Shown piece by piece: positions 23,269 through 31,043 of a stretch of 46,750 nt of DNA (positions within the stretch are counted from its first letter, which is position 1; each line of letters opens with the position of its first letter). Origin of the DNA: an uncultured Oscillospiraceae bacterium (GTDB lineage: Bacteria; Bacillota; Clostridia; Oscillospirales; Oscillospiraceae). The position numbers and the translations under genes were made by a program. The DNA lies in assembly GCA_949494735.1 (NCBI GenBank), contig CATABD010000012.1, positions 1 to 46,750 of the forward strand. Direction: 5' to 3'. Below the pieces are notes generated by a model that searched no databases, was not told the DNA's origin, and was given only the letters and a program-made list of their open reading frames with translations.

Positions 23269-24360
23269 CTATCTCCCCTTCATCCGCTCTGCCAGGGCCT
23301 GGGCGCTGAGCTGGCCGTTGATGGTCTCGCCGCTCTCCATGGCGATGGCCGCGGCGGCGGAGCCCGCCCGGGCGGTGCCCTCCAGGCCGGTGCCCTCCAG
23401 ATAGGCCCAGGCCAGCGCCGCCATGAATGCGTCCCCGCAGCCGGTGGTGTTCACCATGCGCCCCTCCATACAGGCCAGGCGCACCCGGCCATTGTGGTCG
23501 GCGGCCAGCACCCCGTTCCCCCCCAGGGAGATGAACACCCGGCGCAGGCCGGTGCCCAGCAGGGCGTCCGCCGCCCGGTTCAGGCTGACTTCGTCGGTGA
23601 TGGGCACGCCGGACAGCAGCTCCGCTTCCATGCGGTTGGGCTTGAGGGTGTGGAGCCTGCCCAGTACCGGGCGCAGCTTGTCCGCCTTGGCGGTGGAAAC
23701 CGGGTCGGCAAAGAGGGGAGGGGTCACGTGGTGGGCCAGCCATTGGATGGACTCCTCCGGGATGTTGGCGTCCACCACCACCAGCTGGGCGTTTTGCAGC
23801 AGCTGGGCGCGGGAGGACAGGAAGGCCGGGGTGATGTGGCGGTAGATGTCCATGTCGGACAGGGCCAGCGCCATCTCGCCCCGCTCATCGGCGATAAAGA
23901 GGTAGGTGGAGGTGCGCTCCCCCGGCACCTGGAGGGCCCGGCTGATGTCGATGCCCAGCTCCCCGCAGGAGGCGGCGATGCGTTGGGCGTGGCCGTCGTC
24001 CCCAAAGGCGGTGAGCAGCCGGACGTCTACCCCCAGCAGGGCCATGTTGTGGGCGATGTTCCGCCCCACGCCCCCCAGGCTGATGCGCACCGCCCCGGGG
24101 TTGGAGTCCGCGCGCACCAGCGGGGCCGAGGACACCCCGCCGATATCCATATTGACCCCGCCCACCACCACGGCGTAGGGGGCGGTGGACACGATATAGC
24201 CCTTGCCGGCGATGTGGCCCTTTTTCATCAGGTTGGATATGTGCACCGCCACCGAGGACCGGGCGATGCCCGCTTTGTCCGCCAGCTCCTGCTGGGAAAT
24301 CAGGGGATTTTCCTCAATCCACCGAAGGATCTGCCGTTCCCGCTGGGTCATGGGCGCCAC
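23269..24360 (-). CDS. psuK: Pseudouridine kinase (PfkB family) with N-terminal winged helix
   Basis: A 363-aa two-domain protein. Residues 1-58 are a winged HTH (ILRWIEENPLISQQELADKA, ARSSVAVHISNLMKKG, wing GKGYIV); residues 62-363 are a PfkB/ribokinase fold with VVVGGVNMDIGG, SLGGVGRNIAHNMALLG and the anion-hole/catalytic NTTGCGDAFMAAL. Next to psuG it is best read as the kinase that makes pseudouridine 5'-phosphate. The fused HTH could make the kinase its own regulator, and a 14-bp palindrome sits on its -10 box. Start at 24360 or at the second Met (24351). Confidence 0.9.
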   Translation of the reverse strand: MAPMTQRERQILRWIEENPLISQQELADKAGIARSSVAVHISNLMKKGHIAGKGYIVSTAPYAVVVGGVNMDIGGVSSAPLVRADSNPGAVRISLGGVGRNIAHNMALLGVDVRLLTAFGDDGHAQRIAASCGELGIDISRALQVPGERTSTYLFIADERGEMALALSDMDIYRHITPAFLSSRAQLLQNAQLVVVDANIPEESIQWLAHHVTPPLFADPVSTAKADKLRPVLGRLHTLKPNRMEAELLSGVPITDEVSLNRAADALLGTGLRRVFISLGGNGVLAADHNGRVRLACMEGRMVNTTGCGDAFMAALAWAYLEGTGLEGTARAGSAAAAIAMESGETINGQLSAQALAERMKGR

Positions 24361-24382
24361 TCCTAAACTTTTTTCTTTTTAT

Positions 24383-24413
24383 TAAGCATATGCTTATAAA
24401 ACGGATTTGTCAA
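24383..24413 (-). promoter_or_regulatory. psuK promoter with palindromic operator
   Basis: On the minus strand TTGACA (24413-24408), 17-bp spacer, TATGCT (24390-24385). TAAGCATATGCTTA (24383-24396), a perfect 14-bp palindrome, covers the -10. Probable binding site of the PsuK winged helix. Confidence 0.7.
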
Positions 24414-24433
24414 GTGCTTTTTCCGTTTTGCGC

Positions 24434-24462
24434 AAAAAAAGCCCGCCGGAAAACCGGCGGGC
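24434..24462 (-). terminator. Terminator of the ABC importer operon
   Basis: GCCCGCCGG (24441-24449) pairs with CCGGCGGGC (24454-24462); on the minus strand seven T follow (24440-24434). Confidence 0.88.
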
Positions 24463-24483
24463 GGGTGCGGCTTGATTGCGTTG

Positions 24484-25278
24484 TCAGCCCAGCAGCAGCT
24501 TGTCGTCCGCCTCGTCCGACCCGGTGGCCTGGCCGAACTTGGCCAGCAGCTGTTCCACGGTGAGCTTTTTCTTGTCCTCCCCGGCGATGTCCAGGGCGAT
24601 GCGCCCCTCGTACATCATAATAAGCCGGTTGCCGTGGACGATGGCGTCCCGCATGTTGTGGGTGATCATCAGGGTGGTCAAATGATCCTTCTGGACAATG
24701 CGCTCGGTGGCCGCAAGCACCTTGGCGGCGGTCTTGGGGTCCAGGGCGGCGGTGTGCTCGTCCAGCAGCAGCAAATCGGGCTTGCGCAGGGCGGCCATCA
24801 GCAGGGTGAGGGCCTGGCGCTGGCCGCCGGACAGCAGCCCCACCTTGGAGGTGAGCCGGTCCTCCAGCCCCAGGTCCAGGATTTTCAGCGTCTCCCGGTA
24901 GCGCTCCCGCTCGTCCCGGGTGATGCCGGGGCGCAGGGTGCGGGAGCGGCCCCGCCGGGCGGCCAGGGCCATGTTTTCCTCGATCTGCATGGTGGCGGCG
25001 GTGCCCATCATGGGGTCCTGGAACACCCGGCCGATGTATTTGGCCCGCTTGTGCTCCGGGAGCTTGGTCACGTCCGCCCCGCCGATGGAGATGGAGCCGG
25101 AATCCACCGGCCACACCCCCGCCACCGCGTTGAGCAGGGTGGACTTGCCCGCCCCGTTGCCGCCGATGACGGTGACGAAATCCCCGTCGTTGAGGGTGAG
25201 GGACACCCCGGCCAGCGCCGTCTTTTCGTTGACGGTGCCGGGGTTAAAGGTCTTGCGGATATTCTGTACGTCAAGCAT
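24484..25278 (-). CDS. ABC transporter ATP-binding protein (TrpXYZ-type)
   Basis: A 264-aa ATPase: Walker A GGNGAGKST at residues 39-47, Q-loop in VFQDPMMG, signature LLSGGQRQAL, Walker B LLLLDEHTA, and the H-loop in MITHNM. It energises the importer encoded with it. It overlaps the permease gene by 8 nt, a sign of coupled synthesis. With a PF04392-like binding protein, the set resembles the tryptophan/tyrosine importers of streptococci; the substrate is inferred only from that resemblance. Confidence 0.9.
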   Translation of the reverse strand: MLDVQNIRKTFNPGTVNEKTALAGVSLTLNDGDFVTVIGGNGAGKSTLLNAVAGVWPVDSGSISIGGADVTKLPEHKRAKYIGRVFQDPMMGTAATMQIEENMALAARRGRSRTLRPGITRDERERYRETLKILDLGLEDRLTSKVGLLSGGQRQALTLLMAALRKPDLLLLDEHTAALDPKTAAKVLAATERIVQKDHLTTLMITHNMRDAIVHGNRLIMMYEGRIALDIAGEDKKKLTVEQLLAKFGQATGSDEADDKLLLG

Positions 25279-26230
25279 GGGGGTTCCCCTCCTTTTTGGC
25301 GGGTTTGACAGGCTTGGAGAAGTACCGCCCCTTCCAGTAGGGGATGGTGAGGAACACGGCCACCACCAGGGCGGTGAGCAGCTTGAGGTAGTTGGCGTTG
25401 AGGTTGCCCAGCTTGAGCACCGCCGTGATGACCACGTAGTAGATGATGGCGCCCAGGGACACCGCCAGCAGCTTCAAAGCAAAGTTGCGGAAGACCTTGC
25501 CGAAGAGGACCTCGCCGATGACCACGGCGGCCAGACCGATGACGATGGCGCCCCGGCCCACGTCGATGTTGTTGGCGCCGTTATACTGGCACATCAGCGC
25601 CCCGGACAGGGCTACCAGCCCGTTAGAGAGGACGAGGCCCAGCACCTTGGACCAATTCGTGTCGATGCCCTGGGCCCGGGCCATGTTCTGGTTGGAACCG
25701 GTGGCCCGCAGGGCGGAGCCCAGCTCGGTGCCGAAGAACCAGTACAAAATGGCGATGAGGGCGGCGGTCATGAGGCCCACCACCACCACGGGGTGCCGCC
25801 AGATGGGATAGCCCGATTTGGAGCCCTGGACAAAGCGCAGGGAGACCAGCAGCTTGTTGAGCATGTCCTCCTGGGTGATGGGCAGGGCCACCGACGACTT
25901 GAAGTCCATGATTGCCATGTTCACCGTGTACAGGCCCAGCTGGGTGAGGATGCCCGCCAGGATGGCGGGGATGCCGCACACCGTATGGAGCAGGCCGGTG
26001 GCCAGCCCCGCCAGCATCCCGGCCAGCAGCGCCGCCAGCATGGCGGCCCACACGTTGACGCCGCCGGCGAACAACACCACGAACACCGCGCCGCCGGTGC
26101 AGAAGGAGCCGTCCACCGTCAGATCCGCGATGTCCAGTATCTTATAGGTAATATATACGCCGACGGCCATGACGCCCCAGATCAGGCCCTGGGACGCCGC
26201 CCCCGGCAGCGCGCTTAAAAATCCTGCCAT
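25271..26230 (-). CDS. ABC transporter permease (TrpXYZ-type)
   Basis: A 319-aa membrane protein with around eight to nine hydrophobic segments, including GLIWGVMAVGVYITYKIL, AMLAALLAGMLAGLATGLL, VVVVGLMTAALIAILYW and LLTALVVAVFLTIPYW. DLTVDGSFCTGGAV and LRATGSNQNMARAQGID are typical of this branched-chain-like permease family. Start at 26230 (MAGFLSALPG) with GGGAGG upstream; the extra upstream codons begin with a TTG that lies over the ribosome-binding site. It stands between its binding protein and ATPase genes. Confidence 0.88.
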   Translation of the reverse strand: MAGFLSALPGAASQGLIWGVMAVGVYITYKILDIADLTVDGSFCTGGAVFVVLFAGGVNVWAAMLAALLAGMLAGLATGLLHTVCGIPAILAGILTQLGLYTVNMAIMDFKSSVALPITQEDMLNKLLVSLRFVQGSKSGYPIWRHPVVVVGLMTAALIAILYWFFGTELGSALRATGSNQNMARAQGIDTNWSKVLGLVLSNGLVALSGALMCQYNGANNIDVGRGAIVIGLAAVVIGEVLFGKVFRNFALKLLAVSLGAIIYYVVITAVLKLGNLNANYLKLLTALVVAVFLTIPYWKGRYFSKPVKPAKKEGNPHA

Positions 26231-26265
26231 AGTGGATGTTCCTCCCAAATTAAACTGCGCGAAAG

Positions 26266-26294
26266 CGGCGGGAAAGGGGGGCCCTTTCCCGCCG
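26266..26294 (-). promoter_or_regulatory. Intergenic hairpin between binding protein and permease
   Basis: CGGCGGGAAAGGG (26266-26278) pairs with CCCTTTCCCGCCG (26282-26294). No T tract. Such a stem after a binding-protein gene usually protects its mRNA and lowers expression of the distal genes. Confidence 0.6.
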
Positions 26295-26311
26295 TTTACA
26301 CTGCGTTGTGA

Positions 26312-27337
26312 TTATTCGGCGGCAATGGCCTCGTAGCCGTCGGGCGGGGTGATGTTCAGCGCCTGGCAGGTGACGGGGTTGTACTTTTTCACAAACTGGG
26401 GCGCGTACTCAATGGGCATGCTGGCCACGTCGGCCTCGCCGGTGAGGATCTGGGCGGCCATCTCGCCGGTCTTATAGCCGATATCATAGTAGCTGATGGA
26501 CAGGGTGGCGATGCCGCAGCCGCCGCAGATGCCCTCCTCGCCGGCGAACACGGGGACGACCCCCTGGCAGATGTTGTTGATGATGCCGGTGTTGTTGGCG
26601 GCGGTGTTGTCGGTGGGCACGTAGAGCACGTCGTTGTTATCGGCGGCGTCCTGCACCACGCTGGCCATGTCGTTGGTGTCGGAGAAGGGGTACTGCTTGC
26701 AGGAATAGCCCAGCTCCTCCAGCTTCTTCTGCACGTTGTCCACCTGGTACTGGCTGTTGGCTTCGGCGGAGCAGTAGATGAGGCCCACGGTCTTGGCGTC
26801 GGGATACCACTCCTTAATCATCTCGGCCTGCTGGTCCAGGGGGGCCAGGTCGGAGGTGCCGGACACGTTGGTGCCCACGGTGCCGGAGAAGTTCTCGATC
26901 CCCAGGGCCACGCCGTACTCGGTGATGGAGGTGCCCAGCACGGGGATGGAGTTGGTGGCGGAGGCGGCGGCCTGGAGGGGGGCGGTGGCGTTGGCCATAA
27001 TCAGGTCCACCCCGTCGGACACGAAGCCGTTGATGATGGTGGCGCAGGTGGGGGAGTCGCCGGCGGCGTTCTTGTTCTGAATCTCCACCTGGCCGGGGAG
27101 CTTCTCGTTCAGCGCGTCGATAAAGCCCTCGGTGGCGGCGTCCAGGGCCACATGGGGGGCCAGCTGGCAGATGCCAACCACATATTTCGCGTCCCCGGCG
27201 GGTTCGTTGCTGTTTTCGGGGGCGGCCTTGGATTCGTTGGGGGCGGCGCTGTCCAGGTCAGTGCCGGAACAGGCGGCCAGGGACAGGGCCATCGCCAGCG
27301 CCAGCAGCAGCGCGGCGAGCTTTACGGTCTTTTTCAT
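26312..27337 (-). CDS. ABC transporter substrate-binding lipoprotein
   Basis: A 341-aa lipoprotein. A signal peptide (residues 1-22, KKTVKLAALLLALAMALS) ends in the lipobox LAAC; a Ser/Glu/Ala-rich linker follows, then two alpha/beta lobes of the PF04392 type (VVGICQLAPHVALDAATEGF, VLGTSITEYGVA, TVGLIYCSAEANS, PVFAGEEGICGGCGIATLSI). Acts on the outer face of the membrane. Relatives bind aromatic amino acids. First gene of the importer operon, with a clear promoter 90 nt upstream. Confidence 0.9.
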   Translation of the reverse strand: MKKTVKLAALLLALAMALSLAACSGTDLDSAAPNESKAAPENSNEPAGDAKYVVGICQLAPHVALDAATEGFIDALNEKLPGQVEIQNKNAAGDSPTCATIINGFVSDGVDLIMANATAPLQAAASATNSIPVLGTSITEYGVALGIENFSGTVGTNVSGTSDLAPLDQQAEMIKEWYPDAKTVGLIYCSAEANSQYQVDNVQKKLEELGYSCKQYPFSDTNDMASVVQDAADNNDVLYVPTDNTAANNTGIINNICQGVVPVFAGEEGICGGCGIATLSISYYDIGYKTGEMAAQILTGEADVASMPIEYAPQFVKKYNPVTCQALNITPPDGYEAIAAE

Positions 27338-27425
27338 TCTCTATTCCTCCAAACGGTTTGCTTTACTGCTTTGCGCCGCCAAAGTGCCGGACACAAAGGA
27401 ATGAGCCTTTCAGCTCACGGACGCT

Positions 27426-27454
27426 AGTATAACGCTTTAATGCGCTGGTGTCAA
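27426..27454 (-). promoter_or_regulatory. Promoter of the ABC importer operon
   Basis: On the minus strand TTGACA (27454-27449), 17-bp spacer, TATACT (27431-27426). The leader of about 80 nt contains a small TGAGC/GCTCA hairpin but no riboswitch I can name. Confidence 0.75.
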
Positions 27455-27548
27455 GGGCAAAATAGACAAAATTCAAAAAATAGGCGGGCGGTTTGACACC
27501 GGCCGCACAAAGTAGGATGAACAAACTATAAATACTGCCTGCCATGGG

Positions 27549-27577
27549 TGGACTTTTCCCAGGGATTGTGTTAAAAT
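27549..27577 (+). promoter_or_regulatory. Promoter of the glycosyltransferase/DJ-1/fthC run
   Basis: TGGACT (27549-27554), 17-bp spacer, TAAAAT (27572-27577); GGGGAGGG follows before the start at 27623. Confidence 0.5.
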
Positions 27578-27622
27578 GCCAACAGAAAACCGGCGGCACA
27601 CAAGACAGGGGAGGGATGCGCC

Positions 27623-28345
27623 ATGCGCACCGACGTGCTGGGCGTGGCCTTTGACAATGTGACCTTGGACGAGGCGGTGGACCGGGCGCTGGCCATGCTG
27701 GAGGAGGACGGCCCCCACATGGTGGCCACCCCCAATCCAGAGATGGTCCAGCGGGCAAAAAAAGACCGGGAATTTGCCGGGATACTGTCCCAGGCGGAGC
27801 TGGTCATCCCCGACGGGGTGGGGGTGGTCCACGCCGCCAAAATCCTGGGCAGGCCGCTGAAGGGCCGGGTTCCGGGCATCGACTTTGCCTCCGCCCTGAT
27901 GGGGCGTATGGCCGGGACGGGCAGGCGGCTTTACCTGCTGGGGGCGGCCCCCGGCGTGGCGGAGCAGGCGGCGGTCAATCTGCGGGCCGCGTATCCGGGG
28001 CTTGTGGTGTGCGGCGCCCGCGACGGCTACTTCCAGGACGACGGCCCGGTTATTGAGGATATCCGCCGGGCCCGGGCGGACGTGGTGTTCGTCTGCCTGG
28101 GCTTCCCCAAGCAGGAGAAGTGGATCGCCGCCCACGGCGGGGAGGCCGGGGCCCGGCTGTACATCGGATTGGGCGGGTCGCTGGACGTGTTCGCGGGCAG
28201 GGTGGAGCGGGCCCCGGAGTCCTTCCAGAGGCTGGGGCTGGAGTGGCTGTACCGGCTGGCGAAGGAGCCCTCCCGCATCGGGCGCATGGCCAAGCTGCCC
28301 CTGTTCCTGGTGTCCGCCGTAGGCGCGCGGCTGGGAAGAAACTAA
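27623..28345 (+). CDS. WecG/TagA/CpsF-family glycosyltransferase
   Basis: A 240-aa GT26 enzyme: VLGVAFDNVTLDEAVDRA, the catalytic-site region VIPDGVGVVHAAKILG, LYLLGAAPGVAEQAA, VVFVCLGFPKQEKWI and the C-terminal LEWLYRLAKEP are all standard. The family transfers N-acetylmannosamine to a lipid-linked GlcNAc in wall teichoic acid or capsule synthesis at the inner face of the membrane. No other wall-polymer genes adjoin. About 40 nt separates it from the DJ-1 gene. Confidence 0.9.
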   Translation: MRTDVLGVAFDNVTLDEAVDRALAMLEEDGPHMVATPNPEMVQRAKKDREFAGILSQAELVIPDGVGVVHAAKILGRPLKGRVPGIDFASALMGRMAGTGRRLYLLGAAPGVAEQAAVNLRAAYPGLVVCGARDGYFQDDGPVIEDIRRARADVVFVCLGFPKQEKWIAAHGGEAGARLYIGLGGSLDVFAGRVERAPESFQRLGLEWLYRLAKEPSRIGRMAKLPLFLVSAVGARLGRN

Positions 28346-28383
28346 TACCATTTCATCATAAAGGAAGGAAAGGTAGATGCTCT

Positions 28384-28941
28384 ATGGTCTATATCCTGTT
28401 GGGCTCGGGCTTTGAGGAGGCGGAGGCCCTGGTGGCCGCCGACGTGCTGCGCCGGGCGAACCTGCCCGTCACGCTGGCGGGTATCGGCGGGGAGTATGTC
28501 ACCGGGTCCCACGATATCACGGTCAAAACCGGCCTGCCGGTGGGGAAGGTGTCCCTGGGGAAGGGGGACATGGTGGTGCTCCCCGGCGGCATGGGGGGCG
28601 TGGCCTCCATGGAGGGCAGCGGGGCCGCCATGGCCCTGATCCGCCGGGCGGCGGGGGACCCAGAACTGTGGCTGGCCGCCATCTGCGCCGCCCCTACCCT
28701 GCTGGCCCGGGCGGGACTGCTGCCCGAGGGGGTTTCCTGTGTGTGCTACCCGGGGATGGAGGGGGAGCTGGCCCGGGCCGGGGCTGTCCCCGCCATGGAC
28801 CGGGCGGCGGTCACGGAGGGCAGGCTCATCACCGGCAAGGGGCCTGGAACCGCGTTTGATTTTGCCCTGGCCCTGGTGGAGGCGCTGGCGGGGGCGGAAG
28901 CGGCCGCCCAGGTCCGCGCCGGGCTGCACTACGGCGTATGA
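28384..28941 (+). CDS. DJ-1/PfpI family protein
   Basis: A 185-aa DJ-1-type protein: the helix GFEEAEALVAADVLRRA with the conserved Glu, GDMVVLPGGMGG, and the nucleophile elbow AAICAAPTLLARAG with Cys101. Members are glyoxalase/deglycase-like or chaperone-like proteins that protect against carbonyl and oxidative stress; the bacterial relatives here are close to the YajL/ThiJ type. AAGGAAGGAAAGG lies upstream. Its TGA overlaps the ATG of the cyclo-ligase gene (ATGA). Confidence 0.88.
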   Translation: MVYILLGSGFEEAEALVAADVLRRANLPVTLAGIGGEYVTGSHDITVKTGLPVGKVSLGKGDMVVLPGGMGGVASMEGSGAAMALIRRAAGDPELWLAAICAAPTLLARAGLLPEGVSCVCYPGMEGELARAGAVPAMDRAAVTEGRLITGKGPGTAFDFALALVEALAGAEAAAQVRAGLHYGV

Positions 28942-29465
28942 CAGTCAAGGAGCGTAAGGCGGAGCTGCGCCGCCACGCCGCCGGCCTGCCCCAGATGGAG
29001 GCCGGGGCGCTGTTTGAGCGGTTTCTGGCCCTCCCGGAGGTGGAGGCGGCGGACACGGTGATGGTGTTTTACGGCACGGGCCGGGAGCCCAATACGGTCC
29101 CCCTCATCCGCGCCCTGCTGGAAAAGGGCAAGCGGGTGGCCCTGCCGGTGGTGCTGCCCCACCGGGCGATGGAAGCCCGGCAGGTGCTGGACGTGGACCA
29201 GCTTATCCCCAACCGTTTCGGCATCCCGGAGCCGGACGACTCCTGCCCCGTCATTCCCAAGGGGGAGATCTCCGCCGCCCTCATCCCCCACCTGATGGTG
29301 GACCGGGAGGGCTACCGCCTGGGCTGGGGCGGGGGGTACTTTGATCGGTGGCTGGCGGACTTTACCGGGTTTACGGCGTGTATCTGCCGCCCTGGGCGGC
29401 TGGCGGAGCGCATCCCCCGGGAGGAATTCGACGTGCCGGTGAAGCTTGTCCTGATTGAGGAGTAG
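28938..29465 (+). CDS. 5-formyltetrahydrofolate cyclo-ligase
   Basis: A 175-aa enzyme of the family: an N-terminal basic KERKAELRRHA, VMVFYGTGREPNT, the substrate-binding LPHRAMEA segment, and the nucleotide loop GYRLGWGGGYFDRWL near the end. It converts 5-formyl-THF to 5,10-methenyl-THF with ATP, rescuing inhibited folate. Slightly short but full. Coupled to the DJ-1 gene by an ATGA overlap; a hairpin follows at once. Confidence 0.88.
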   Translation: MTVKERKAELRRHAAGLPQMEAGALFERFLALPEVEAADTVMVFYGTGREPNTVPLIRALLEKGKRVALPVVLPHRAMEARQVLDVDQLIPNRFGIPEPDDSCPVIPKGEISAALIPHLMVDREGYRLGWGGGYFDRWLADFTGFTACICRPGRLAERIPREEFDVPVKLVLIEE

Positions 29466-29469
29466 GGCC

Positions 29470-29493
29470 GGGCGGAGGGATTCCCCTCCGCCC
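29470..29493. terminator. Hairpin after the cyclo-ligase gene
   Basis: GGGCGGAGGG (29470-29479) pairs with CCCTCCGCCC (29484-29493). Poor T tract. It separates two convergent genes. Confidence 0.5.
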
Positions 29494-29524
29494 GTTGGGT
29501 ATGTTTCGCGCTGTTCGCGGCGGT

Positions 29525-29725
29525 TCAACAACAACCGTCGTTGCAGCCGCAGCCGTTGTTGTTGCAGCCGCAGCCACAGCCGCAGCCGTTGTTGTTGCCG
29601 CCACAGCAGCAGCAATTGTTATTGCCGCCCCAGCTGTTCCCGCCGCAGCAGCAGCACAGCAGGAGGATCAGGATGATGATCCACCAGCAGCCCCCGCCGA
29701 AACCACCATTGTTGCCACAACACAT
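29525..29725 (-). CDS. Cys/Gly/Asn-rich small protein with a membrane segment
   Basis: A 66-aa protein of extreme composition. MCCGNNGGFGGGC is followed by a hydrophobic stretch WWIIILILLL and then CCCC, GGNSWGGNNN, CCCC, GGNNN, a run of alternating Gly-Cys, NNN and GCGC, ending DGCC. About a third of the residues are Cys. GAGGTGAC lies just upstream of the ATG. Clostridia carry similar short Cys-rich proteins, sometimes labelled chorion-like high-cysteine proteins; some are thought to be spore-surface or metal-binding, but nothing is proven. The opposite strand is also open by repeat symmetry. Nearby GGCCGG/CCGGCC repeats at 29752-29767 lie in its upstream region. Confidence 0.65.
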   Translation of the reverse strand: MCCGNNGGFGGGCWWIIILILLLCCCCGGNSWGGNNNCCCCGGNNNGCGCGCGCNNNGCGCNDGCC

Positions 29726-29858
29726 GATTTGTCACCTCACTAATATTGTCCCGGCCTCAAGGCCGGCCGTGGAAGCGGCTTTCTTGCCGTTTCCGTGTCA
29801 TACTATGTGGGGGGCCGGAAATTGGTTCCCCACCCGAAACCCAAAGGAGTGAGTCTCA

Positions 29859-31043
29859 ATGGCAGAAGAGCATCGCGCCGCAAGCCGCGGCCAGTCCCAG
29901 CCCCGCCGGGAGCAGGCGGGGGCCCAGCGCGGCCAGTCCCAGCCCGCCCACCGGAGAAAGCCCGCCCGGCGGCGCAGCACTGCGGCCCGGGTGGCGGGCG
30001 CGTTTTTATATGTCCTGCTGGTCATCGGCGCGTCAGGCGTGCTGGCCACGGTGGGTTGGGTGTGGGCGTGCGATCTGCTGGGCCTGAACAAGGAGGCCGC
30101 CTCCGCCGAAATTATCATCGACGACAACACCGAGTTTTCCTCCGTGGTGGATACGCTGGAGGAAAAGGGGCTGATCCAGTACAAGTTCCTCTTCAAGCTG
30201 TACGCGTGGTTTTCCCACGCGGAGGACAAGATTGCCCCCGGCACCTACGAGCTGAACACCGAGATGGATTACCACGCCCTGGTGTCCAGCATGGGCTCGT
30301 CCTCGTCCACCCGGAAGACGGCGGATGTCACCATCAAGGAGGGGCTCACCATCGACCAGGTCTTTGAGCTGCTGGACGACCGGGGCGTCACGTCGGTGGA
30401 CAAGCTCCGGGATATGGCCGCCAACTACGACTATGCCTTTGACTGGCTGCGGGAGCGCCCCCTGGGCGACTACCACCGGCTGGAGGGCTACCTGTTCCCG
30501 GACACCTATACCTTTGAGCTGGGGGAAAATCCCAAGTATGTCATCAATAAAATGCTGGTGAACTTCGACGCCAAGATGGACGAGTATATGGCCCAGTATA
30601 CCGGGGAGGACATCCAGTATTCCCTCCATGACATCGTGACCATCGCCTCTATGATCGAGAAGGAGACCGACGGCACCAACAACGACGAGCGCAACGACTA
30701 CCGGAGCATCGCCTCCGTCATCTACAACCGTCTGGAGAACCCTGCGGCGGAGACGGTGGGCTACCTCCAGATCGACGCCACCCTGGTCTACCTCAACGGC
30801 GGCAAGGTGCCCACGGTGGCGGACCGGGCTATTGACTCCCCCTACAACACCTACCTGTACAAGGGGCTGCCCGCCGGGCCCATCTCCAATCCGGGCATGA
30901 CCTCCCTGCTGGCCGCCATGAACCCGGCGGACACCAATTACTACTATTACGTCCTCAATCCCGAGACCAAGCAGCACGAGTACAGCCGCACCTATGCCGA
31001 GCACGAGGCGCTGGTGCAGCGCTACCAGGGTAATGGCGGCTAA
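29859..31043 (+). CDS. mltG: Endolytic transglycosylase MltG
   Basis: A 394-aa membrane-anchored enzyme: a cytoplasmic basic, Gln/Arg-rich tail (1-43), one transmembrane helix (about 44-71), a LysM-like region, then the YceG catalytic domain with the LEGYLFPDTYTF motif, IASMIEKE (Glu267 catalytic) and the C-terminal GLPAGPISNPGM and YYYYVLNPETKQHEYS. It cuts nascent glycan strands outside the membrane, setting their length. AAAGGAG lies before the ATG. Its end overlaps the U32 gene by 11 nt. Confidence 0.95.
   Translation: MAEEHRAASRGQSQPRREQAGAQRGQSQPAHRRKPARRRSTAARVAGAFLYVLLVIGASGVLATVGWVWACDLLGLNKEAASAEIIIDDNTEFSSVVDTLEEKGLIQYKFLFKLYAWFSHAEDKIAPGTYELNTEMDYHALVSSMGSSSSTRKTADVTIKEGLTIDQVFELLDDRGVTSVDKLRDMAANYDYAFDWLRERPLGDYHRLEGYLFPDTYTFELGENPKYVINKMLVNFDAKMDEYMAQYTGEDIQYSLHDIVTIASMIEKETDGTNNDERNDYRSIASVIYNRLENPAAETVGYLQIDATLVYLNGGKVPTVADRAIDSPYNTYLYKGLPAGPISNPGMTSLLAAMNPADTNYYYYVLNPETKQHEYSRTYAEHEALVQRYQGNGG

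Noticed and set aside
21857-24366. Long + strand frames opposite psuG and psuK (about 410 codons each)
   Set aside because: Same kind of GC-rich shadow, His/Gly/Gln-rich and without domains, against two full-length recognisable proteins.
24920-26218. 432-codon + strand frame opposite the ABC genes
   Set aside because: Antisense to ATPase and permease with intact motifs; no domain, no ribosome-binding site.
27338-27425. Riboswitch or T-box in the leader of the ABC binding protein
   Set aside because: Only one small hairpin is visible; no T-box sequence or known aptamer motif could be identified.
29541-29660. CRISPR-like or minisatellite array
   Set aside because: The repetition follows codon blocks (Cys, Gly, Asn) of irregular spacing; no constant repeat with unique spacers.
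29495-29743. Val/Ala-rich + strand frame over the Cys-rich gene
   Set aside because: It is the complement of the GCN/TGC repeats; it lacks a ribosome-binding site, while the minus frame has GAGGTG before its ATG and a stop-to-start layout that fits.
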